Origin: Streptacidiphilus anmyonensis
GTDB taxonomy: Bacteria > Actinomycetota > Actinomycetes > Streptomycetales > Streptomycetaceae
Assembly (NCBI RefSeq): GCF_000787855.1
Contig: NZ_BBPQ01000019.1
Location: 8,990-72,989, forward strand
DNA: 64,000 nt
Reading direction: 5' to 3'
Position numbers and translations under genes: made by a program. Positions 17,128 through 25,474 of this stretch are shown one piece after another (the first letter of the stretch is position 1; each line of letters opens with the position of its first letter). Below the pieces are notes generated by a model. It worked only from the letters and a program-made list of their open reading frames with translations. It was not told the DNA's origin and did not search any database.

Positions 17128-17156
17128 TTGACTGCATGCGCTCACGTCTGTAACTT
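17128..17156 (+). promoter_or_regulatory. Candidate vegetative promoter of the large GH87 gene
   Basis: TTGACT (17128-17133), a 17-base spacer and TAACTT (17151-17156) match the -35/-10 pattern of the main Streptomyces sigma factor. The GH87 start codon lies about 115 bases downstream. The same -10 hexamer and spacer length occur in the promoter at 23828. Confidence 0.5.
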
Positions 17157-17272
17157 CCTGGCGAAGCTTTGGAAATCTGCGACAGTATCGCGGAAGACCA
17201 CAGCCACCAGCGAGGGGGCCCGGGTCAGGGGCGCGGCTCGCCTCGGCGTCCGTTCACAGGAACCGAGGGACG

Positions 17273-20200
17273 ATGAACCACGCACGAACACGCGCGCCGG
17301 CGCTTCTCGCCGTGCTCGCCACGCTCTTCGCACTGCTGCTGGGTACCGCCGTCGCTCCCGCCCACGCCGCGGGCAGCAACCTCGCGGCGGGCAAGAGCGC
17401 CAGTGCCTCCAGCGCCAACGGCCAGTACGTCGCCGGCAACCTCAACGACGGCGACCAGTCCAGCTACTGGGAGAGCACCAACGGCGCCTTCCCGCAGTGG
17501 GCCCAGATCGACCTCGGCTCGGCGACGAGCGTCAGCCAGGTCGTGCTGAAGCTCCCGAGCGGTTGGGGCTCCCGGACCCAGACGCTCAGCATCCAGGGCA
17601 GTACCGACGGGAACACCTTCGCCACCGTCGTGGCCTCCGCCACCTACACCTTCGACCCCGGCTCCGGGAACACGGTCACCGTCAACTTCGGGGCGACGAG
17701 CACCCGCTACGTGCGCGTGAACATCACCGCGAACAGCGGCTGGAACGCCGCCCAACTGTCCGAGTTCGAGATCTACGGCAGCTCCAACGCGCCCACGAAC
17801 CTCGCGCTCGGCAAGACCATGAGCGACTCCGGGCACACCCAGAATTACGTCGCGTCCAACGCGAACGACGGCGACGCGAACACCTACTGGGAGTCCACCG
17901 ACAACGCGCTCCCGCAGTGGCTCCAGGTCGACCTCGGCGCTTCCGTCACCGTCGACCAGGTCGTGCTGAAGCTGCCGCCGTCCACCTCCTGGGCCGCTCG
18001 GACCGAGACACTCGCCGTCCAGGGCAGCACGGACGGCAGCAGCTTCAACGACCTCGCCGCCTCCGCCGGCTACGGCTTCGACCCGGCCACCGGCAACACG
18101 GTGACCATCAACTTCAGCCAGGCGACCACCCGTTACGTGCGACTGGACATCACCGCCAACACCGGCTGGCCCGCCGGGCAGATCTCCGAGTTCGAGGTCT
18201 ACGGCCCGACCGGGGCCGCACAGCCGCCCGCCGCGCCCACCAACCTGACCTACACCCAGAACGCCGCCGGGGCGGTGGCGCTCACCTGGACGCCGTCCAG
18301 CAGCAGCGGCGTGACGGCGTACGACGTCTACGCGAACAACGCGCTGCTGACCTCCGTCCCGTCCACGGCGACGAGCTACACCGACAACCCGCCGACCACC
18401 TCGACGATCACCTACTTCGTGCGCGCCCGCGACGCCGCCGGCGACCAGTCGGCCAACAGCAACAGCGTGACCCGCGCCGGGGCTTCGGCCACGCCGCCCA
18501 CCGCGCCGAGCAACCTCGCCTACACCCAACCGGCCTCCGGGCAGGTCAAGTTGACCTGGTCCGCAGCCTCCGACCAGGTCGGGGTGACCGGATACAACGT
18601 GTACCGCAACGGCAGCAAGCTCGCCTCCGTGGGCGGTTCGACGCTGACGTACACCGACTCCGTCGCCGACTCGCTGACCGTCTCGTACGACGTGACGGCC
18701 ACCGACGCCGCGGGCCTCGAATCCGCCGCGTCCAACACCGTGACCCGCACCGGGTCCGGCGGCACCTCCACCGACCTCGCCCTGCACAAGCCGATCGACG
18801 GCACCGCGTACACCTACACCTACGCGCCCGCCAACGCGAACGACGGCGACGTCACCACCTACTTCGAAGGGTCCTCCTACCCCTCGCAGCTGACGGTGCA
18901 TCTGGGTGCCAACGCCGACCTGTCCTCCGTCGTGGTCAAGCTCAACCCGGCCTCGGCCTGGTCGGCGCGCACGCAGACGATCGCCGTGCTCGGACGCGAG
19001 CAGAGCTCCTCGACGTTCACCACGCTGGCGGCCGCGCAGTCGTACTCCTTCGACCCGAGCAGCAACCAGAACACCGTCACCATCCCGGTCTCCGGCCGGG
19101 TCGCGGACGTCGAGCTCTCCATCACCTCCAACAGCGGCGCGCCGGGCGGGCAGGTCGCCGAGCTCGAGGTCTACGGCACTCCGGCGCCGAACCCGGACCT
19201 GACGGTGACCTCCAGCTCCTGGTCGCCGTCCGCGCCGGTGGAGACGGACTCCGTCACCGCCTCCGCCGTGGTGAAGAACGGCGGCACCGCGGCCTCGGTC
19301 GCGACCGACGTCAACTTCTACCTCGGCACCACCAAGGTCGGCTCGACCACCGTCGGCGCGCTCGCGCCCGGCGCGACCCAGACCGTCTCGGCGAACATCG
19401 GCACCCAGAGCGCCGGGACGTACCAACTGACCACCAAGGTCGACGAGTCGAGGAAGAACTTCAACCTGACCGCCGACCAGAGCTACACCAACCCGACCAA
19501 CCTGGTCGTCACGCCGGTCCAGTCCGCCGACCTGGTCGGCACGCTCTCCTGGACGCCGAGCAACCCGGCCGCGGGCAACACGGTCAACTTCTCCGCCACG
19601 GTGAAGAACCAGGGCACCATCGCCACCACCAGCGGCAGCCACGGCCTCACGCTCACGCTGCTGGACGCGACGGGCAACACCGTCACCACCCTGACCGGCT
19701 CGGTCAGCGGCACGATCGCGCCCGGCGCGACGACCTCCCCGATCAGCCTCGGCTCGTGGACGGCGGTCAACGGCAAGTACACCGCGCACCTGGTGCTCGC
19801 GGCCGACGCGAACGAGCTGCCGATCAAGCAGCCGCATCTGACCAGCGACACCCCGCTCTTCGTCGGCCAGGGCGCCAACATGCCCTACGACTCCTACAAG
19901 TCCACCGACGGCGTCCTCGGCGGCTCCGGCGCGATCGTCGGCCCGAACCGCACCATCGGCGACATCGCCGGTGAGGCCACCGGGCGCGAGGCGGTGACGC
20001 TGGACAACACCGGCGACTCCGTCAGCTGGACCTCGCGCGAGGCCACCAACACCTTCGTGCTGCGCTACTCCATCCCCGACGCACCGGGCGGCGGCGGCAT
20101 CAACGCCACCCTCGACCTCTACGCCAACGGGCAGTTGGTGCAGCCGCTGAACCTCAGCTCGCACTACGCCTGGCTCTACGGCTCGGAGACCAGCCCCGGC

Positions 20201-21559
20201 GACAGCCCGAGCGCCGGCTCGCCACGGCACATCTACGACGAGTCCAGCTTCCTGCTCGCGCAGTCGTATCCGCAGGGCACGTTGTTCACGCTGAAGAAGG
20301 ACGCGTCCAACTCGTCGCAGTACGCGATCGACTTCATGAACCTGGAGCAGGCCGCCCAGACGGCGAACCCCGACCCGGCCCACCTGGTCGTCCCCGGCGG
20401 CTTCACCCAGACGGACGTCCAGAACGCGCTCGACAAGGTGCGGATGGACACCACCGGCACCTGGACCGGCGTCTACCTGCCCGCCGGCCAGTACGCGATC
20501 ACCGGTCGCCTCCAGGTGTACGGCAAGCCGGTCAAGGTGGTCGGCGCGGGCGTCTGGTACAGCCAGTTCGTCGCCCCGCAGAACCAGACCGACACGGACA
20601 CCGGCTGGGACCTCCAGTCCGGCGCCAGCGGGTCGACCTTCACCGGCTTCGCCTGGTTCGGCAACTACACCACCCGCCAGGACGGCCCCGGCCACACCTG
20701 GGACCTGCGGAACATGTCGAACATCACGATCGACAACGTCTGGATCGAGCACAACGTGGTCGGCGTCTGGGGCGCCTCCAACGTGCAGAACTCCACCTTC
20801 ACCAACATGCGCATCCGCGACACCATGGCGGACGGCATCAACCTCACCAACGGCAGCCAGGGCAACCTGATCTCCAACGACGAGGCGCGCAGCACCGGTG
20901 ACGACAGCTTCGCGCTCTTCGCGGCCCAGGACCAGAACCCGGGCAGCAAGCTGGAGAACAACACCATCCAGAACGTCACGGCGATGACCCCGTGGCGCGC
21001 GGCGGGCGTCGCGGTCTACGGCGGTGGCGGCAACACCATCCAGAACTTCGTCGTCTCCGACACCCTGTGCTACTCGGGTCTGACCATCTCCTCGCTCAAC
21101 TTCGGCTACGCCTTCGAGGGTTTCGAGTCGTCACCGCAGACGACCATCTCGAACTTCTCGCTCACGCGGGACGGCGGGCACTTCTGGGGCGCGCAGGTCT
21201 TCCCGGCCATCTGGGCCTTCTCGGCGACCCAGCCCTTCCAGGGCATCCGCGTCAACGACGCGACCATCACCGATCCCACCTACAGCGGCATCATGTTCCA
21301 GAGCGACTACTCGGGAGGCAGCGCCCTCAACCCGGTGACCGACACCGTCTTCACCAACACCACCATCACCGGCGCCCACGCGTACAACGACGCCTACGGC
21401 ACCGGTAGGTCCGGCTACGGCATCTGGGCCAACCCGCTCCCGGAGTCCGGCCAGGGCCCGGCGGTCGGGTCGGTGACCTTCAACCACCTCGTGGAGAACA
21501 ACAACGACGTGAACATCCAGAACACGACGTCGACGTTCACCATCACCGTCAATCCGTAG
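17273..21559 (+). CDS. Secreted multidomain GH87 alpha-1,3-glucanase (mutanase/mycodextranase type)
   Basis: 1,428 residues from ATG 17273 with GAGGGA upstream. After a signal peptide (residues 1-33) come discoidin/F5-8C domain 1 (about 35-170), discoidin 2 (170-315), Fn3 1 (316-405), Fn3 2 (405-497), discoidin 3 (498-640), two CARDB-like domains (640-745 and 746-865) and the GH87 catalytic part (866-1428). The catalytic part starts at MPYDSYKSTDGVLGG, carries a jelly roll and then a beta-helix. Putative catalytic residues are Asp1187 (ADGIN) and Asp1210-Asp1211 (TGDDS), with the spacing of known GH87 glucanases. The discoidin domains should bind insoluble alpha-glucan. It acts outside the cell on alpha-1,3-glucan and can feed the importer operon to its left. 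Confidence 0.9.
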   Translation: MNHARTRAPALLAVLATLFALLLGTAVAPAHAAGSNLAAGKSASASSANGQYVAGNLNDGDQSSYWESTNGAFPQWAQIDLGSATSVSQVVLKLPSGWGSRTQTLSIQGSTDGNTFATVVASATYTFDPGSGNTVTVNFGATSTRYVRVNITANSGWNAAQLSEFEIYGSSNAPTNLALGKTMSDSGHTQNYVASNANDGDANTYWESTDNALPQWLQVDLGASVTVDQVVLKLPPSTSWAARTETLAVQGSTDGSSFNDLAASAGYGFDPATGNTVTINFSQATTRYVRLDITANTGWPAGQISEFEVYGPTGAAQPPAAPTNLTYTQNAAGAVALTWTPSSSSGVTAYDVYANNALLTSVPSTATSYTDNPPTTSTITYFVRARDAAGDQSANSNSVTRAGASATPPTAPSNLAYTQPASGQVKLTWSAASDQVGVTGYNVYRNGSKLASVGGSTLTYTDSVADSLTVSYDVTATDAAGLESAASNTVTRTGSGGTSTDLALHKPIDGTAYTYTYAPANANDGDVTTYFEGSSYPSQLTVHLGANADLSSVVVKLNPASAWSARTQTIAVLGREQSSSTFTTLAAAQSYSFDPSSNQNTVTIPVSGRVADVELSITSNSGAPGGQVAELEVYGTPAPNPDLTVTSSSWSPSAPVETDSVTASAVVKNGGTAASVATDVNFYLGTTKVGSTTVGALAPGATQTVSANIGTQSAGTYQLTTKVDESRKNFNLTADQSYTNPTNLVVTPVQSADLVGTLSWTPSNPAAGNTVNFSATVKNQGTIATTSGSHGLTLTLLDATGNTVTTLTGSVSGTIAPGATTSPISLGSWTAVNGKYTAHLVLAADANELPIKQPHLTSDTPLFVGQGANMPYDSYKSTDGVLGGSGAIVGPNRTIGDIAGEATGREAVTLDNTGDSVSWTSREATNTFVLRYSIPDAPGGGGINATLDLYANGQLVQPLNLSSHYAWLYGSETSPGDSPSAGSPRHIYDESSFLLAQSYPQGTLFTLKKDASNSSQYAIDFMNLEQAAQTANPDPAHLVVPGGFTQTDVQNALDKVRMDTTGTWTGVYLPAGQYAITGRLQVYGKPVKVVGAGVWYSQFVAPQNQTDTDTGWDLQSGASGSTFTGFAWFGNYTTRQDGPGHTWDLRNMSNITIDNVWIEHNVVGVWGASNVQNSTFTNMRIRDTMADGINLTNGSQGNLISNDEARSTGDDSFALFAAQDQNPGSKLENNTIQNVTAMTPWRAAGVAVYGGGGNTIQNFVVSDTLCYSGLTISSLNFGYAFEGFESSPQTTISNFSLTRDGGHFWGAQVFPAIWAFSATQPFQGIRVNDATITDPTYSGIMFQSDYSGGSALNPVTDTVFTNTTITGAHAYNDAYGTGRSGYGIWANPLPESGQGPAVGSVTFNHLVENNNDVNIQNTTSTFTITVNP

Positions 21560-21582
21560 CACCTCGCTCTGGTGACCACGCG

Positions 21583-21615
21583 CGCGGGCCCCGACCCCTC
21601 CGGTCGGGGCCCGCG
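21583..21615. terminator. Bidirectional hairpin terminator
   Basis: A perfect 14-bp GC-rich stem (CGCGGGCCCCGACC and complement) with a CCTCC loop lies between the GH87 gene and the convergent small secreted protein gene. Confidence 0.85.
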
Positions 21616-21635
21616 TCGTCAGCCGCCGTTCCCCC

Positions 21636-22136
21636 TCAGGAACGGTGCGCCGACGTTCCGTCATGGTCGACGTCGATCTCGTTGTTGATGTTGCCGACAT
21701 TGAAATTGATCAAGCCGCTGCAGGCGAGCAGGCACAGCCCGTTCGAGGGCGTCGGTGCCGCCGACACCACGACCGTCGTCACCGCGTTCGAAGCAGTGCA
21801 GTTGTCGTTGCCGTTGTAGGCGGCCGTGATCGTGTGCGAGCCGGCGGTGGACAGGGAGGTCGTGTAGGACGCCGCCCCGGCCGCGCTCACCGGCACGGTG
21901 TCCAGGAGCGTGCTGCCGTCGAAGAACGTCATGCCGAGCCCACCGCTGGGGTCTCCGGCGCAGGACACCGTCGCGCTGAGGCTCACCGACTGCCCGACGG
22001 TCACAGCCGAGGGTGAGGCTTGGACCGCCGTCGTCGAAGGCCCTGCCGCCGCAGCCGGCGAGGCAAGGGCCACAACTGCCGTCATGGCGGCGGCAGCGAC
22101 CGAATTCCAGGCCAGCCTGTTCTTCCAACGCGTCAC
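21636..22136 (-). CDS. Secreted protein with a bacterial Ig-like (Big_3-type) domain
   Basis: 166 residues from GTG 22136. GAGGAGG immediately upstream decides this start over an ATG at 22160. A signal peptide (AAAAMTAVVALASPAAAAG) precedes one Ig-like domain: STTAVQASPSAVTVGQSVSLSATV, then a cysteine, FFDGSTLLDTVPVSAAG, SLSTAGSHTITAAYNGNDNC, and a closing valine strand. A short C-terminal tail has two cysteines (CLLAC) and the DVDHDGTS segment. It may act in cell-surface or matrix contact. No enzymatic part is visible. Confidence 0.75.
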   Translation of the reverse strand: MTRWKNRLAWNSVAAAAMTAVVALASPAAAAGPSTTAVQASPSAVTVGQSVSLSATVSCAGDPSGGLGMTFFDGSTLLDTVPVSAAGAASYTTSLSTAGSHTITAAYNGNDNCTASNAVTTVVVSAAPTPSNGLCLLACSGLINFNVGNINNEIDVDHDGTSAHRS

Positions 22137-22553
22137 CGGGTCGCCTCCTCGAGAAAGCATGTAGGGGAACAGATCAAGACCGTAAGGCGGGAACATCCCT
22201 GTTTCGGGGCATGACGGCGCGCGTCGGCCTGTTTGGCCGACGGGGTTCCTTCGGACGGCCGCCCTTTCCGCGGAGCAGTGCGGCCATGGCGTAGTCGACT
22301 TGCTCGTCCTGGTCGAGGGGTGACCGCTCCGCGTACCGCGTCGTGCGTCGCCGGGAGCTACGGCGTCCGGTCCGCGCCGTGCAGGGCGTGCAGGATGTGC
22401 GGCCAGGCGTCCGCGCCCAGCGCGGCGTCCTCGGCGTCGCTCCCTCCGGAGGCGAGATGCGTCGCGGGCCCGGCCGGGCCCTCTCCGGGCAGCCGGGGCC
22501 GGTGCCCGGCCGCGGGACGCTCGACCCGCACCGTTGCTGTCGGGCGCAGGGCC
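22137..22553. other. Intergenic region with possible gene remnants on the minus strand
   Basis: A 417-base stretch without a confident gene. On the minus strand a short open frame from GTG 22531 to TAG 22358 (57 codons) reads like protein (AEDAALGADAWPHILHALHGAD). In another minus frame, just beyond, LDQDEQVDYAMAALLRGKGG also looks protein-like. They could be the two halves of one decayed gene, but I recognise no family. Confidence 0.3.
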
Positions 22554-23750
22554 TCACCCCGCGCTGGTCGCGTGGCGTTCGAAGACCGCCGCCTGGGCCT
22601 CGCGGAGGGCGGAGGCGATGGCGCCGAGGAGGACGGCGTCGTCGCCGAGGGTGCTGGGGGCGACCTCCGGGCGGAGGGGGGTCATCCGGCCGAGGGCGTC
22701 GCGGACGGGGTCGAGGAGGAGGTCCGCGCTGTGGCCGACGCCGCCGCCGAGGACGACGAGGTCCGGGTCGAGGACGGCGGTGACGGCGGCGACGACGAGG
22801 GCGAGTCGTTCGCCCTCGCGGGCGACGGCCTCCTGCGCGCGGGGGTCGCCCGCGCGGGCCGCGTCGAAGACGTCCTTGGCCGTCGGGGCGTCGCGCAGGC
22901 CGAGTTCGCGGGCGGTGCGGACGATGGCGTCGGCCGCCACCGCGTCCTCCAGCGTGCCGCGGCGGCCCGTGGCGGTCGGGGCCGGGTCGGTGGCGGCGCT
23001 GAGGGACAGCGGGAGGAAGCCGATCTCGCCGGCCGCGCCGTGCGCGCCGGTGAAGAGGCGGCCCTCGGCGACGACGCCCATGCCGAGGCCGGTGCCGACG
23101 AGGACGTAGACGAAGAGGCGGCTGCCCCGGCCCGCGCCGAAGGCGTACTCGCCGAGCGCGGCGAGGTTGGCGTCGTTGTGGATGGACAGGTCCGGGCCGC
23201 CGAGCTGCGTGCGCAACTGCTGGACCAGCCCCGCCCGGCCCCAGCCGGGCAGGTTGACGGCGTACCGGACGCGCCCCGACTCGGCGTCGAAGACGCCGGG
23301 GGTGCCGACGGCGGCGTGCACGACCTGGTCGGCGTGGACGCCGGCCTCCGCGAGGGCGCGCTTCGTCGCCGCGGCGACCGCGTCGGCGACGGCGTCGGCC
23401 GTGCTCCCCTCGTTGGGGACGTCGACGCGGGCCTGGATGCGGCCCGCGAGATCGGCGACGGCGATCCGCAGCCGGGCGCGGCCGATGTCGACGCCGAGGA
23501 CGTAGCCGGCGGTCGGGTCCGGCTCGTAGAGCACCGCGCTGCGTCCGCGTTCGGGGACGATCGTGCCGACCTCGCGCACCAGCCCGCCCTGCTCCAGCGC
23601 GGCCAGGGCGCTGGACACCGTCGGCTTGGACAGGCCGGTGTCGCGGGCGAGTTGGGCGCGGCTCGCGGCGCCGACGCTGCGCAGGTGTTCGAGCAGCAGC
23701 AGCTCGTTGTTGCTGCGCAGTCTCGTGCGGCTCCAGGGTTGCTCGTCCAC
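22554..23750 (-). CDS. ROK family transcriptional repressor
   Basis: 398 residues from GTG 23750. The N-terminal winged helix (NNELLLLEHLRSVGAASRAQLARDTGLSKPTVSSALAALEQGGLV) is typical of NagC/XylR/Rok7B7-type repressors. The ROK fold follows: GYVLGVDIGRARLRIAVAD (phosphate loop), GTPGVFD, IHNDANLAALGEYAFG, VGTGLGMG. The zinc motif CxCGxxGCxE normally found after GEIG is absent (GEIGFLPLSLSAATDP instead). It is divergent from the permease-kinase-SIS operon and should repress it through the palindrome at 23840-23859. Confidence 0.9.
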   Translation of the reverse strand: MDEQPWSRTRLRSNNELLLLEHLRSVGAASRAQLARDTGLSKPTVSSALAALEQGGLVREVGTIVPERGRSAVLYEPDPTAGYVLGVDIGRARLRIAVADLAGRIQARVDVPNEGSTADAVADAVAAATKRALAEAGVHADQVVHAAVGTPGVFDAESGRVRYAVNLPGWGRAGLVQQLRTQLGGPDLSIHNDANLAALGEYAFGAGRGSRLFVYVLVGTGLGMGVVAEGRLFTGAHGAAGEIGFLPLSLSAATDPAPTATGRRGTLEDAVAADAIVRTARELGLRDAPTAKDVFDAARAGDPRAQEAVAREGERLALVVAAVTAVLDPDLVVLGGGVGHSADLLLDPVRDALGRMTPLRPEVAPSTLGDDAVLLGAIASALREAQAAVFERHATSAG

Positions 23751-23827
23751 GGGCTCCAGCTTCTCGGGTGGTCCGGCCTCGGTCGTCGTCGGCCCTCAAC
23801 TCTAGACAACTGTGATCGCCCGGAGCC

Positions 23828-23856
23828 TTGACGGCACTAGTAAAGGAATTTAACTT
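23828..23856 (+). promoter_or_regulatory. Promoter of the permease-kinase-SIS operon
   Basis: TTGACG (23828-23833), a 17-base spacer and TAACTT (23851-23856) form a good vegetative promoter. Transcription would start about 35 bases before the permease ATG at 23901. The ROK-type palindrome covers the spacer end and the -10 box. Confidence 0.65.
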
Positions 23857-23859
23857 TAC
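23840..23859. promoter_or_regulatory. Candidate ROK repressor operator
   Basis: GTAAAG-GAATTTAA-CTTTAC is a perfect 6-bp inverted repeat around an A/T-rich core, standing out in GC-rich DNA. It overlaps the -10 box, the expected position for a repressor site. Confidence 0.7.
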
Positions 23860-23900
23860 AACCCCCACCCCACACCACAGCTCCCCAACGGAGGCCCTTG

Positions 23901-25376
23901 ATGTCCGACCCGGCCGGATCGTCCGGACTGTCCAGAAAGGTCGGCCCGTTCCAGGCGACCGCCATCAACATGAGTCAGATGTGCGGAATCGGACCGTTCG
24001 TCACGATCCCGCTCATGGTCGCCGCCTTCGGCGGACCGCAGGCCGTCATCGGCTGGATCGCCGGCGCGATCCTCGCTCTGGCCGACGGTCTGATCTGGGC
24101 GGAGCTCGGCGCCTCGCTGCCGGGCTCCGGAGGCACCTACGTCTACCTGCGCGAGGCGTTCCAGTACCGCAGCGGCAAGCTCATGCCGTTCCTGTTCGTC
24201 TGGACCGCCATGCTCTTCATCCCGCTCATCATGTCGACCGGCGTCCAGGGCCTGGTGCAGTACCTCGGCTACCTGTTCCCGAAGCTCACCACCGGTCAGG
24301 GCGACATCGTGGGCGTCGGCGTCGTCGCGCTGGTCATCCTGCTGCTCTGGCGCAAGATCGAGAACATCGGCAAGGTCACCGTCGTGATGTGGGCGGTGAT
24401 GATCGTCTCCGTCGCCGCGGTGATCCTGGCCTCGTTCACGCACTTCCACCCGTCGCTGGCCTTCACCTGGCCCGCGCACGCGATCCAGCTGACCCACGGC
24501 GCGTTCTGGATCGGCTTCGCCTCGGGCCTGACCATCGGCATCTACGACTACCTCGGCTACAACACCACCGCCTACATGGGCGCCGAGGTCAAGAACCCGG
24601 GCCGGGTGCTGCCGCGCTCCATCATCTGGTCCATCGTCGCCATCATGGGGATCTACCTGCTGCTGCAGATCGGCGTCCTCGGCGTCATCCGCTGGCAGGA
24701 CATGCTCGACCCGAACAACGTCGCCTCCCAGTCCGTCGCCTCGGCGGTGCTGGAGAAGACCTTCGGCAAGACCACCGCGGACGTGGTCACCTGGCTGATC
24801 CTCATCACCGCCTTCGCCTCCGTCTTCACCGGCCTGCTCGGCGGCTCCCGGGTGCCCTTCGACGCCGCGCGCGACCAGGTCTTCTTCAAGTCCTTCGCCA
24901 AGCTGCACCCCAAGCACAACTTCCCGGTGCTGGGCCTGCTCAGCATGGGCGTCATCACCGCGGCCGGCTTCCTCTTCGCCCGCCACGTCGGCAACACCGC
25001 CACGCACCCGCCGCTGGGCATCCTGATCACCCTGCTCACCACCGTGATGGTGATCATCCAGGCGCTCGCCCAGATCGCCGCCGTCACCGTGCTGCGCAGG
25101 CGGCAGCCGAACCTGGCCCGGCCGTACAAGATGTTCCTCTACCCGCTGCCGAGCGTCGTCGCGGGCATCGGCTGGCTGGTCATCTACGGCTACGCGGACA
25201 AGGCCAACCCGGGCGTGCACCCCATCGAGTGGTCCCTCGGCTGGGTCGCCCTCGGCGTGGTGGCCTACCTGATCTGGTCCCGGGTGGAGAAGGTCTGGCC
25301 CTTCGGCGAGAAGCAGATCCGCGAGCAGTTCCTCGCCGAGCAGCAGGCCACCGAACTCGCCGGCTCCGCCACCTGA
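23901..25376 (+). CDS. APC superfamily amino acid/amine permease
   Basis: 491 residues from ATG 23901 with GGAGG just upstream. About 12 membrane helices. Family landmarks are MCGIGPFVTIPL (helix 1 substrate loop), EVKNPGRVLPRSI (the conserved loop after helix 6) and KLHPKHNFPVLGLL. APC members carry amino acids, polyamines or, in the case of FrlA, glycated amino acids. Being first in an operon with a sugar-type kinase and a SIS-domain enzyme argues for a substrate with both an amine and a sugar part, rather than a plain amino acid. That is inference. Confidence 0.85.
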   Translation: MSDPAGSSGLSRKVGPFQATAINMSQMCGIGPFVTIPLMVAAFGGPQAVIGWIAGAILALADGLIWAELGASLPGSGGTYVYLREAFQYRSGKLMPFLFVWTAMLFIPLIMSTGVQGLVQYLGYLFPKLTTGQGDIVGVGVVALVILLLWRKIENIGKVTVVMWAVMIVSVAAVILASFTHFHPSLAFTWPAHAIQLTHGAFWIGFASGLTIGIYDYLGYNTTAYMGAEVKNPGRVLPRSIIWSIVAIMGIYLLLQIGVLGVIRWQDMLDPNNVASQSVASAVLEKTFGKTTADVVTWLILITAFASVFTGLLGGSRVPFDAARDQVFFKSFAKLHPKHNFPVLGLLSMGVITAAGFLFARHVGNTATHPPLGILITLLTTVMVIIQALAQIAAVTVLRRRQPNLARPYKMFLYPLPSVVAGIGWLVIYGYADKANPGVHPIEWSLGWVALGVVAYLIWSRVEKVWPFGEKQIREQFLAEQQATELAGSAT

Positions 25377-25474
25377 TCGATCCGTCGATCCGTCGACCCG
25401 GGAGCCACCGATCCAGCGGGCCCGGCCGGGACCTCCCCGCCCCGGCCGGGCCCGCACCCTGAGGAAACGCACTG

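Noticed and set aside
17225-20752. A 1,175-codon open frame on the minus strand
   Set aside because: It is a mirror of the GH87 multidomain gene; low-complexity composition and no start signal.
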